This document shows positions 1 through 11,877 of a stretch of DNA of 64,000 nucleotides, in pieces (position 1 is the stretch's first letter; every line of letters begins with the position of its first letter). The position numbers were made by a program, and so were the translations under genes. Where the stretch lies: positions 363,152 to 427,151 of the forward strand of contig NW_019774347.1 of assembly GCF_001039355.2 (NCBI RefSeq), written 5' to 3'. Source of the DNA: Lingula anatina (Eukaryota > Brachiopoda > Lingulata > Lingulida > Lingulidae). The notes under the pieces were generated by a model. It was not told the origin of the DNA. It saw nothing but the letters and a program-made list of their open reading frames with translations, and did not search any database.

Positions 1-21
1 GAGAGAGAGAGAGAGAGAGAG
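1..21. repeat. (GA)n microsatellite at window edge
   Basis: Perfect GA dinucleotide run cut by the window start. It lies in an intron of the receptor gene that follows. Confidence 0.9.
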
Positions 22-188
22 CAAAATGTTGGCAAAAGAGTATGTGTTTGGCTGGCTGTAAAAAAAAATTTAAAGCGACACTTTTCTATCAGAGTATGAT
101 GCTGTATGTTTTCAAGCAACCATCTGACTTCATTTTAGTAGTTCCTACCCCAAGTCCTGTTTATTTCATTGCATATTCTCTATTCTAG

Positions 189-3100
189 GTGATATTTGAG
201 GGATTCCTGACAGAGGCCGAGAGGAGTGTCCTGGCCATAGATGATGTCAATATATTGCCATGTGATGGTAAGACAGCAGTAACAGTCTGTGCCAAAAACA
301 TTTTTTAAGCTTACTGGCCCTTCAAGCCACCAGAGTCTACTAAAAACAAAGAGGACTTTTATTGAACATTATTATAATAATATTTAATGTCTTGGCTCCA
401 ATTTTACCAGTATCCTTAACATGGCAGACTGAAGATAATTTTATCACAGATCAAAGGATATTTTAATTTTTTTTCACCAGGAATAATAGAATTCTGTACA
501 TTTGAAGATGGCTACTGTGGATGGACACAGATATGGACAGATAATTTTAACTGGAGGAGAACTGACCACCCTACGGTGACAGAGGGGACGGGGCCTGTGG
601 CAGGATATAATGGAGGTACTGGCACATATGCCACATACATGCATATGCACACATGCCAGGGCTGATTAACTGTAAATTTATAATGCCATTGTGGACCCAG
701 TGAGCACCTATTAATTGAAAGGTGCCCAGCATAATATTTTCCCACTAAAAAATAATATTTAACTTATTTTTCTGGGGTAAGCGGGGACCAACCTTTCATC
801 TTCCAATCTTGCCACTCACCATAACTTTGTAACAATCTGAGGATATAGAAAGTTCTAGGGTGGGTCTTAAAGTGTTTTTTTTATTCCCCTATTACTTTGT
901 GCAATGACTTATGGGTTGCCATGCCATTCAAAAATGTGTCAAGATGGTTGACAAGTGAGGTTTTTCAAGAGGTGATAACTTGGATTATTTTGGTGACATT
1001 AATTCAATCTGTTAAAAGATGATCAGGAAGTCATACTTTTAGTCATATAAGCTCAACAAGAAATGCTTTTTATTCTTAGTGTGTGTTTAAAACCCTATTA
1101 AAAGTAGGCTATGTTACTTTAACTAAGTTTTAGACAAATGCTAAACATGATTTGTCTAAGGGGATTTTTTCAGCATATGCTGAGAGCAATTTTCTCATCC
1201 TCTGCTTCTTTTTGATATCACTTGACACATGCCTTAGTTTTCAAGAGGCAATATTTCAGCATATTTTACTTTTTCAACAGGCGGACACTTTTTGTACATA
1301 GAAGCCACTGGGCGGTACCCAAATGCCAAAGCTCAAATTCAGACCAAGGAGATCTCGAGTAACTCACAACACAACTGCCTTATCTTCCGCTACCACATGT
1401 ATGGAAATAACATAGGAAAACTTGAAGTGAAAGTGAATGGCTCCTGGATTCTGTTTTCCAAATTAGGTGATCAGGGGAATGAATGGAAAGAAGCACAGGT
1501 GGAAATACTTCTGCCCTCTCGGAAGTTTGAGACATTTAAGGTAAAATGTTAAAAAATGTTGTGAGGATTAAAGTTAAAGAGTATTTCATGACAAAAGTGT
1601 ATTTTTCCTTCTAAGTTAAAGAGTACTTTGAAAACTTTTTCTCTGATAGAGGAAATTATGTTTTTAGCTCAGACTGTTCTTAAATGTTCTTAGACTATTA
1701 GAGAAAAGTTTTCCTGTTTATTGATTGATTGATTCTAGAGAGCATCAAAAACAATGATGAGGTAAGAGCTAAGGATTTTTCATAATAGCATCAGTCAGTT
1801 TCCCAGATCAGTTTATCTTGATACAAAAAAGGTCCACTTCTTTCACCATTAAGTTTTTTTACTTCCAGCTGACCTTTGAAGCCTCAGTGGGCAACGGCCC
1901 TCTGGGAGATATTGCCATTGATGACATGTTTGTCCTGAGGAGGGAATGTCCTGGACCAGTCACAGTGCCATCTGGTGAGTGGAAGAAGAACTAGCTGGAC
2001 TCACATGCAAAAATGTCAGCAATTGTTAAAATACTTATTTTGGGTGTATTAAGTTAGTCACCAAATATTTACCTGTAATATATGCCTTTCAGAAATGGTT
2101 AGACTTAAAATACCCTCTATTTTTAATGAGAGAAAAATGATTTGCTACCATTAGGTGCCATAAATTACAACCGATTTTGCTTCATGACTTCAGGCATACT
2201 TTTTTTTTTTTTGCACCAAAAGGTATAAAATCATCTTTTCTAATGTTTTTAATGGTGCACAAAAGCAGACATGGTCTCACCTGTGTCCAGTGTTAGGACA
2301 ATGTCCCAGTTTAAATTAATTTTAACTTGACCTGAGGCTCTTTTCTCTTCCAGATTTTGATGAATTTATCATTGGTGACACCAGTGGGGGTCGCACCAAC
2401 TCCACCAAGATAAGATCCCCTGGTTACCCTCACAGTCTGCCAATAATCCATTGGTACCGTCCTTACCGATACAAAATAACCAACTTAGAGGACACAGGAT
2501 ACATGGTGGTGACCTTTACTGACTGGCTTCTGGACAGAAAGGATGTTGTAGTGGTATGTTAATTTCATGAGGGTCGTTCAAGATGGCCCCCAAGTCTCGT
2601 AACTAAGAGCTCATTCCCAATGATACTTTCACTCTACTTAGATTGATCCAACTCCACAGGGACTCTCTCTGAATGCAATCAGATTAAAAGATTAACTGGC
2701 CTCCTCCTGGAATTGAGTAGAATACAGAAAAGCTGGTGATTATGAGATTATGTCGGAATGTATGTACTTCGTGGGAACTCTTGCTGAATGCAATCAGATT
2801 AACAGAGTGCTGTTTATATCTGATTGCATTCAGCAAGAGTTCCTGCGAAGTTTGATTGATCTTCATAGAACAATATAGTTTCATTGGGAACAACCCCTTA
2901 ATGAAAAATTAAGCAATATTTTGTGGGATTTTGAATAGAAAAGGGACAGAAATAATGGCAGTTTGGCAAGCTACTTACCAGTGTTTGTATGTTTATGATG
3001 ACAAGGATTTGAGAGGTTGTTGGCTGGCAGATCACAGTGTTTATCTTGAAATTACAAGTTGAGATTATAAACCGTTCACCACACCCTAGATCACATCAGG

Positions 3101-6100
3101 AAGTGAACAGACTTAATGAAATTTCAAAGAAATAAAAGACTGAGATGTTTCATCTTGGTTTATTATTTGATTATGTGCTATTTGATATATTTGCATTACG
3201 ACAACACTTTGCTTTTTATTCCACAACAAATGAAACAAGCAATGTTATTTTTTTCAATCATTTTGCTTTCAGATCCATGACTATAACTCCAGCACAGGGT
3301 TAGCAGACAACAGGAGGATGTACAACGGAGGGTCAGATGGTCTGAGGGACCGTCCCAACATTGTGTCCACTTCCAATTGTCTGTTGGTCACAATACTGGA
3401 CACTGCCAGTGGACAGTCATTTGTCAGTCACAATAATAGTATTGCTTTTAAAGGGAATGTAATATTCATGTCTGGTAGGTATACCAAATTGTGAAAGATT
3501 CTTTTGATTTTTTTTATTGAGCATTTTATTTCTAGATTTTTTGCGTAGGAAATTACATTACTGTGGTTTATTGTTTCATTTTTCAGAGTATGATAATGAC
3601 ATGATCTAATGTTGTTGAATTAATATATGAACAGGTTGTAAAATGTAAATAAAATAGATAGACTAGGAAAATCATTAAACACATTTTACCAACTAGATCT
3701 TACATCATTACCTTTCTGGCCCTCTGATGTCTGTACAAAATATGTATTTAAGGAACCATGTATTTAAATTAATTTAAAAAAAGATAAAGATTTAAAAGCA
3801 TTGATTTTAATTTTACAGAACAGTGAAGATTAATTTTTTATTAACCATAGATATTATATTACTTGTAAAACTTATGCTTCGCACATGAGATATGGAAGGC
3901 TAATGAAAATAGTTTTAGAATAAAAAGGTAACTTTAAACTGCCCTATAGTAAAATAGTACTCAGTTTATTTTTTTTTCCAGGAAATATTCCTAGGCCAAC
4001 AATGCCAAAGAGTAAGTACTTGAAATTCATTGTGATTAATTATTTTTTTAACAATAATAATATTTATTGTGGTTGAACACTTATTTAAACAGACTTTTAT
4101 AGCTTAAATGTTTTTATGCTTAACTTTCAAGGACATCAACTTCCCACTTTCCATCCATTAAAAATTGTCAGCAACTGTTTTTCTTACAGTTTTTCATTTT
4201 TTTTTCTTTATTTTGTTTACCCCAACAATTAAGATTCTAAATAATATTTTATAGCTTGACACAGCCGGATGAATATGCAATGTGCAGAATTGAGAAATCT
4301 TCACTCAGTTGTATGATTAAACTGTATCCATGATATCATTATCTTTTTCATGTGAGATATTTCTTATCACCTTTACAAAATGTCAGTGCTCACTTCTTCA
4401 GGTTGTGGTGAAGTTTTCGATAAGTATTCTGGCAATATCAGCCTAAAATTGACCTCCAGAGAGACCAACATTAGCAGAGATTGTGTCTGGGTCATAAAGA
4501 GCACCCCACCATATACAGACACTGTTTTAACTGGACCAAGCCAGATATTACTACCAGGTAGGGCACTGGTCACCTGGCACTTTTTATATACATATACTGT
4601 TTTAACTGGACCAGTTCAGAAATTACCAGGTGGGGCACTGGTAACTTTAGACTGGTCCCTCATTTAAAAAAATCAGTGAATATGAAAGTTATAGAGTTCT
4701 CCACCCAATTTTTTGATACAATTTTTACTCAGACATCACCCTCTAGAAGTACATGGGCTGTAGAATAATTTGATCATTTTTTAATGGGTAATTATATTTT
4801 TATAGGAAGCACCATTCGACAATTCATGGTCCGTATACATGATGGTGTGACATCAGACACGCCGTATCTAGATTACTATAGCGCCCCCAACAACATGATA
4901 GGTATGGAACTGATTGGTCACCATGGGATTTACATCAGAATGGCTGTAATTGGGCTGAATGGACATATGGAGTTTTGGGCCAGCTACTTCAAGGCCTCAC
5001 ATTTATATGGGGGTAAGTTAGCTGGATATTGTGTTAAACATTGACCTTTGAACACAATTTGATATTTTTTCCATAACAATGTTGTTGTTGTTTTCGTTTG
5101 TAAAAAAATGTTGCAATGTTTTTTCCCGTCTGGTGACTGTATATTTGCAAGTCTTGCTATTTTTTTTTTAAGCAATACTTGGAAAAGATTAGATCTTGGT
5201 TCATGTCAGAGAATGTGAAAAAATGAGACAGTTGAATATGTAATTTTCTAAATTTATTAATGATTTTTAAGATCTCTCGACTAATATCGATTTCTTTTTA
5301 ATCATCATCATCACTGTCAACAACTCATTTTTCATTTCAGTTTACCACCCTTGCCCTGACTATCGGAACATGTTCCGTTGTGAGGACGGCCTGATGTGTA
5401 TACCATACTCCCTGTACTGTGACGGCACACCGCAATGTAGGGACAGATCAGATGAATACAATTGTTCAGGTATATCTGGGTCCAGACTCTCAAAAAGGTT
5501 TTAAATTAATCCAAAATAAGAGTGCTTACAAATTTAGCTGAATGAATTGCGTTTCACAAAAAAAACAAGGTTGCATGGCATATTGATTCTGTCTGACTTG
5601 ACCGTTTTTGAAGACACAAATCTCATTAATTTCAGTTTGAGACCACAGGTTTTTTCTTTCATTTTCATCACTTTAAAAACTCTGTTAGCCCAAGTGCTAA
5701 AGACTTTCACAGCTTAAAAAATATGGGTGTGCAGAATTTAAGATGTAATTATTCTGGTTTCTTGTGGCAACTCAGTTTGATATGAATGCAACACTCTGGT
5801 ATATGAAGTGCTTTAAATGTTCTACAATATGCAAAAGTCCGTCAGTGCAAGTTTGGAAAAAACTTTCTCAAATCAAACATTATGGGTATGCAGCAACTTA
5901 ATATGATGCAAATATAACACTAGTATATAACACTCAATAATTGATCTATAAGAGAATAATATATGTTTGTTTTCAGCATGGTGTCTTAAAAGTACAAGTA
6001 CCAACTACAGAGTGTGTCACGGGTCACAGAGCTGTGTACATGTGAGTGCGTTGTGCGATCACAACTGGGACTGTGCAGATGGATATGATGAAAAATACTG

Positions 6101-8403
6101 TAGTGGGTATCTGACATTTTTGTCATAAATTTTTTATTCCCTACTTTAATAATAAGAAACTTTTTCCTCGAGGGCAAATTATTTTCAGTTATAATAAAGA
6201 TTGATTATTATAATAACAAACATTGAACTGGCTTATTATTTTGAAAACCACATTGAATAAATGTACTTATAAAGTTTTTACTAATTTTTCGATGTTTTGA
6301 TGATATTAATATTGAAGTGGGTACAAGGTGGTGCTTCCTCAATACTTGTATATTAAAACAACCCACTGGAGGTCATACAATGTGATATTTTTCTTTAGTT
6401 TCTTTAAGTAACTGCTGAGTCTTGCAACGACCTCCCACCACCTTTGAGAATTTTTTTAATTGTTAATTAATATTTAAATTAATATGTTTTTTCAGGTTAC
6501 ACTGCCTCCACCACTCCACAGGCCACACCAATACTAGGTAAGTTTAATAGTGGCCTTTTTGTCACATGAAATGTAAAAATCATACAAGAAGGTAAAGGCC
6601 TTCATAACCAGAATTGGCTGACTATACATTTCCAATGCAGATAATTTCTTGAGATGGGCATATTCCTCCTTTTGGATGATTTCCAACTTTTTTGTGTGTC
6701 TAAAGGAGAAGTTTGAAAGTTTCAAAAGGTTGTATGAGGATTTCAAAAATAAAAGCAATTTAAGGGGAACTAAAGGACATTTTCTACTATTTAATTGTTC
6801 TCAACTTTTATCCAGAATGTTGTTATTTTCACATGGTTCTTCATCGTGATATACGTTGGTGAAAGTATTCAGAATTTTGCCTGATTTCAGGATTTTCAGT
6901 CTTCATTTTGATCATTTTTCATATGGTATCATTGCAATGAGAAATTGCAAGCTACACTCTCAGGATTTTCATTTTTTACAGCTTTCACCCACGTGATATA
7001 TTGTGTGTAAAAAATAATATGATTATGATATATTTGTATTATTGAGAATGGAATTAACCTTTTTTATCTTTACAGCTGTAGAAGAAGATGATGGTACCAT
7101 TATTGGGATTGCGTTGTTTGGAGTGGTAGTCCTGATTTGTTTGTCTTGTTTGGTATTTGCTGCATTCAAACGTAATGGTGAGTCATTGCACAGTAATTAT
7201 AACTACAACAACCTAATTTTTCCTGAAGAAGTTCACAAGTTTGGCAAGTGTTTTTTACAATCTAAAATAATTTTTAAAAAGCACATACATTATCAGTGAA
7301 ATATAATTTTCTTACAGTTATGATATTTCTTTATTTTCTTCTCAAAAGCAACTTTTTTCAAGTTAATTTTACAAATGACTGCTACTTTAATTTGAGTCAA
7401 TGAGACAAAAGAAAATGAATTTAAAAATTAGAAAAAAAAGGAGAGTTTATACACAGAGACATTTTTTTATCTGTTACAGCCATGCAAAATTCCAGAGGAA
7501 GTGTTCGGAGCAGGACGGTGGAGTTGCCACCAGAGCCAGAAGTACAATCGGTAACATACAGTCGCCAGAACAGTAATGCCTCCTACTTGATCTATCAGTA
7601 CCAGAACGACTGGCCGCCAGACTATGATGCTGCTGTCCGATACAATGCTGATGACGGAAACGTCAATCTGGTGGGTGGTCATTTTGGAAAATTTTGAACA
7701 CAAAAAAAGTTTATAGTTCATAATCTTGTCAACAATTTTCATATTGTGGAACTTATGGATGAAGGGAGAAGAGTGGAAACTTCCGGGAAAATTGAATCAA
7801 ATTTTAGCCGTATATAAAGTTACAATGATTATTGTGCGTCTTTGATTCTTTTATGATTATCTGAACCATGTGCTAAGAGGCTTTGCACAGTAGCACAGCA
7901 GCATGTTGGAACATAAAATGAAGCCCCCTGTGTAAATGGACACATTTTTTTAGGAAAGTTAATATCACTGTGTTTTTTTTTCTCAGGGTTTCCAAAATTC
8001 TTCTGGCGATCTCAGGCAGGAACCACCCAAGTATGAAGAAGTCTTCCACGACTCAGCAGTTTCCAGGCAAGTTTCTAGTCAGCCAGACCTTATACCAGTA
8101 AGAGAGGTCTCTTTCATTGATGAAGACAGAGAGGATGATAATGTCCAGGGAGACAATAGTGCTATTTTAGATCATATCCAACAGGTGGCAGCACAATCTA
8201 ATGATGAACATGCTGGCCAACAGATGGCAGCACAGGGTGATAGTTCAGGTGGAAGCCATGAGATGGCAGCACAAGGCAATGAACAGGTTATCCCCATGGC
8301 AAGTGGTGAGAGCATGGTGAGAGGGAACATGGACTCTTCCTCCACAGTATTTGGAGACCAGGCTGGAGACAGAAGACAGAATGTGCCAGTCACTGAGCTC
8401 TGA
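189..8403 (+). CDS. MAM-CUB-LDLa single-pass membrane receptor, 3' part
   Basis: Fifteen exons, open at the 5' end: 189-267, 481-615, 1281-1540, 1869-1974, 2354-2553, 3273-3474, 3982-4011, 4402-4557, 4806-5012, 5341-5469, 5977-6102, 6496-6537, 7076-7177, 7480-7670, 7987-8403; 793 residues are visible. Order: end of one MAM domain (VLAIDDVNILPCD), one full MAM domain (FCTFEDGYCGWTQ to IAIDDMFVLRRECPGP), a CUB-like module, a 30-nt microexon, a second CUB-like module, two LDLa modules (CDGTPQCRDRSDEYNC and CDHNWDCADGYDEKYC), a short Thr/Pro stalk, one transmembrane helix (exon 7076-7177) and a cytoplasmic tail. The tail has PPDY and PPKY motifs, the kind bound by WW domains of NEDD4-type ligases, and ends VTEL, a possible class I PDZ ligand. 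Likely a cell-surface adhesion or endocytic receptor; ligand unknown. I cannot assign a vertebrate orthologue. Confidence 0.85.
2603..2900. repeat. Fold-back element, family B, copy 1
   Basis: About 300 bp with long imperfect terminal inverted repeats. The left end reads GCTCATTCCCAATGA and the right end is its near reverse complement (TCATTGGGAACAA). Inside, GAATGCAATCAGATT on the left pairs with ATCTGATTGCATTC on the right. A related copy lies at 32675-32940. It has no coding capacity, so it looks like a MITE. It sits in the intron between the two CUB-encoding exons of the receptor gene. Confidence 0.75.
4511..4642 (+). repeat. Tandem duplication spanning an exon end and its splice donor
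   Basis: The last part of exon 4402-4557 and the start of its intron (ACTGTTTTAACTGGACCA to CCAG|GTAGGGCACTGGT) recur at 4593-4641 (the same 18 bases, then CCAG|GTGGGGCACTGGT). The second donor, after 4629, is 72 nt further on and in frame, and the stretch between is open. Its use would add 24 residues to the second CUB-like module. Confidence 0.8.
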
Positions 8404-9312
8404 AAAAGTATATCTATGTCATTGGCTTCCAACTGATTTTTCAGTATATAAGTATAGGCACAAGCAAAACAGTACCTCTTGAAAGCATCCTTCAGCTTGA
8501 ATGCTAAAGGCACTCAAGGTGAGGTTTACTGTAAAATTTACTGAGAAAATTGTTTGTTAATTTTTCTTATGGTATCTGACATTGGATATACAAGTACATT
8601 TGTTGTGCATACTTGCAAAAGTTGTCCTTGCGATACCAATCATTACGATGGTGAGAAAGTTTTGGGGCTGGATATTTGTGTGGCAGTCCTTATCTGCATC
8701 CATCTGTATACAACCTGACCTCCTCCCAGCCTGGGGAGTTTTCACCACATGCTTAAAATGTTTACCTTTACTCCAGCAAATATCACTTCTGAATCAGTAA
8801 ATGTTGATCATTTTTCACCACCTCCTTTCAAAATAGCTTAAAAATTAATGAATGTATTTTTCAGACCCAGGATAACCCCTCATCAACAGATTTTTGTTAT
8901 AAATGTGTAATATGACAGAAAGCATTCCAAATCAAATGCAATATATGTATCTCTATCATGTAGTATTATAGATTTAATTTAATCATATCAGAACAAATTA
9001 TCATTTATAGTCACTGAATATTTCTAGGGTTTTCCTATTTTACACAGGGTATTGATACAAACAAGAATTGTGAAAACAAACTATTTTATTAAAAGTTTGT
9101 TATATTATGTGAAAAAAATTAATTTATCTCTATTATTTGCCATATCTTATTTTTTGCTTAAATACACTTGTTTTACACTTGTTTTTATTTGATATGATCA
9201 CACGTAGTAGCCCAATTAATGGATTGTATAGCTGTATTTTTCATATTGAATCTGTTAAAATTGTCAGTAATGGCAGATTTGCCCTGTACGATTTAAATGA
9301 AAAAGACGTCAA

Positions 9313-9344
<32 letters not shown>

Positions 9345-9619
9345 NTTTACACAGGGTATTGATACAAACAAGAATTGTGAAAACAAACTATTTTATTAAA
9401 AGTTTGTTATATTATGTGAAAAAAATTAATTTATCTCTATTATTTGCCATATCTTATTTTTTGCTTAAATACACTTGTTTTACACTTGTTTTTATTTGAT
9501 ATGATCACACGTAGTAGCCCAATTAATGGATTGTATAGCTGTATTTTTCATATTGAATCTGTTAAAATTGTCAGTAATGGCAGATTTGCCCTGTACGATT
9601 TAAATGAAAAAGACGTCAA

Positions 9620-9650
<31 letters not shown>

Positions 9651-11877
9651 GGGGGGGGGGGGGGTTAGCTTCTTCATTCAGCAGAGCAGTCGAAATTAAG
9701 AGATATTGACACATGGAGACTTAGAATTCAAGTTAAGGTTTGGAGACACTACAAAGTAATCAGTTGATTTACACAACTGACTCATAGATTTTTGATTAGT
9801 ATTTAACATTTACATTTAAAAGATTTTAAGTGATTCTTGTTTTAGACAATAAATAAGTCTGCGAAAAAATCATGCGATATTTTGTGAATGCAGCAGTTGA
9901 TTATGACTGTAATAATATATTTGTACTGTGGAAATGTAATTTCCTTCATTTGGGCACAAAAGTGCTTAAAGCACACTGCTGTGATTATAAAGATGTTATT
10001 ATCTCACTTCTCTCACTTGCATATTTTTGTTAAATAAAATGCATATAATTATCTTTTCAGAAACGTATAAGTTATTCCAGATAAATAAACCCCTACAAGG
10101 CAGCACCCTGATGTAGATTTTAGAATTGCTTTTAAATTGTACTAGATTTAATTTATACATCCTATTTATTCTATTGTGGGGTTCTTTATAGAATTATAGT
10201 ACCCACACCAGTTCCTCTTTTATGAAAATGGGAACAATAGACATGTATTGATGTCAATATGTTATGTAAATAGTATTTAAGAAATTTGTTCCAGAATCAC
10301 GTTGCCGCGGGTACAACTGCATCTGTAAATTTGTCATAATGGTTCATTTTTTGTCTTCTGCATGGCATTTGTTGTTTGCTAAAAGTTTACCATGTAACTC
10401 ATCTGTAATTGGTGTAATCTTTTTTTCAATATTGTTGAAGTATATTGATTATATAGTGGAACTGCAGTCTAGTTAATGTGTATTTAGTAAACACCAGTAC
10501 TTTAGAGCAGACTGATGGCTTCCACTCTGTATTCTTCACTTCTGACGAAGCAAGACGGCTTCTCTGAAAACACTAATTGTTGTGATGAATATTTGGTGCA
10601 CATACTTTGCTTTATTCATGTGAATTTAGCATCTGATCAGTCTTTTTCATTTAGTCTATTCCATCAATATTATCTTCAGACCATGAGTATAATTTTATTA
10701 ATTCTGTAACTTTTATATGAACAATCTCAATTTTGTTATTCTGTTGCATGCATTTTTTTTCACGCTCTGAATAACCTGGTATTTGACCTAAACAAGCAAA
10801 AATTTTTGAAAAAAAATCAATATAAATTGGTATTTTGTACTGAAATGCTTGATACCATTGAATTTATAAAATGTTTAACCCTTGTTAAGATACTTAATTT
10901 CATGTAGTTATTATTAAAATAATAGGACCACCAGTTAAGAAGCAATTGATTCTCCTTGCCCAAACATTTTGAAACTGGCAATACTGAGAAAGAATTTTTT
11001 TTTTTAATTTGTGGGGGGAGGAAATAGATAATGAAAGAGATATTGTAAACAAAAACATCTGTGAAGCAGTTATTGGTGCATTTATGAATTTTCACACCAG
11101 GGCACATGTGGCAAGAGGAAACAATTTGAAACTTTTTTTAATGGTGGCTCGGCTGTATTTTTAATCTTGGGGAGGGTGCAAATGCGAATTTCGTTAATTG
11201 ACCACTATTTACTGTATTTTTACAACAATTAGCAACAAAGTACTCACGCAATATTATAGGAACCATACAGGAATTATTATTCATCCACTCGTGTTGTTAT
11301 AATATAAATGTTGAATTTTTTTCAGATGTTTAGAAATGCTATTTAGTCATCATGATAGAGCAAATTAAGTTGTATTTGATCAAAACTGTCACAAAATAAA
11401 TATTTTTCAATAAGTGAATTCTTTTTTTGTTTTCTTAAGTTAATAACCATGTCTCCGGCACAGGTTTTAACATATACGACACCTTGGCAACTTGGCCTGG
11501 AAGCTTAGGTTTTAAAAAGAGAAAAAAAAAGGTGACAGCTGTGACATCATTTAATACCTTTATCTTATAAGCTTTCTTATTACATTGAAGTTCATTTCAT
11601 CAGGTTTAAATTCAGCAAACCTCAAATGTGGAGAAAGGCCAAAAGTGAACTTAACACACTACTTACTGCTATATCACTGGTAAAATTATTTTGTCTGATG
11701 ATGTCATCAAAACCCAAACCAGTCGAAGTTGGTTTGCTTAATTGTCTTTTGAAATATAATGATGTTAGTTTCTGTGAGTACTTCAATGAGTACATAAAAA
11801 CATTCTACAAATTGCCAAGATAAATAATAATGCTGTTATAAAAATGTAAGATCTTTGTCCATTCAACAAATGAAATC
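8404..11877 (+). other. Receptor 3' UTR and convergent intergenic region
   Basis: No coding region is supported here. The receptor stop codon is at 8401-8403 and the convergent zinc-finger gene ends at 11878. Several AATAAA motifs occur, including one at 11395-11400, but I cannot tell which is used. The tract contains a duplicated block around an N at 9345 (separate entry). Confidence 0.6.
9038..9664. repeat. Near-identical ~308-bp direct duplication around an N, with poly-T and poly-G
   Basis: The block starting TTTACACAGGGTATTGAT at 9038 restarts after the single N at 9345 and reads the same base for base as far as I can compare, through to a poly-T run. The second copy ends in poly-T and then a run of about 14 G to 9664. 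Lack of divergence and the N at the join point to an assembly artefact at a homopolymer rather than a biological repeat. Confidence 0.85.

Noticed and set aside
6061-6120. Donor at AGTGG|GTATCT for the second LDLa exon
   Set aside because: It would give phase 2 and destroy the Thr/Pro stalk. TGTA|GTGGGT gives phase 1 and reads C-S-Y-T-A-S-T-T-P.
9137-9668. Two overlapping open frames with identical sequence (SPINGLYSCIFHIESV...)
   Set aside because: AT-rich 3' UTR/intergenic DNA duplicated around an N. No domain and no splice context.
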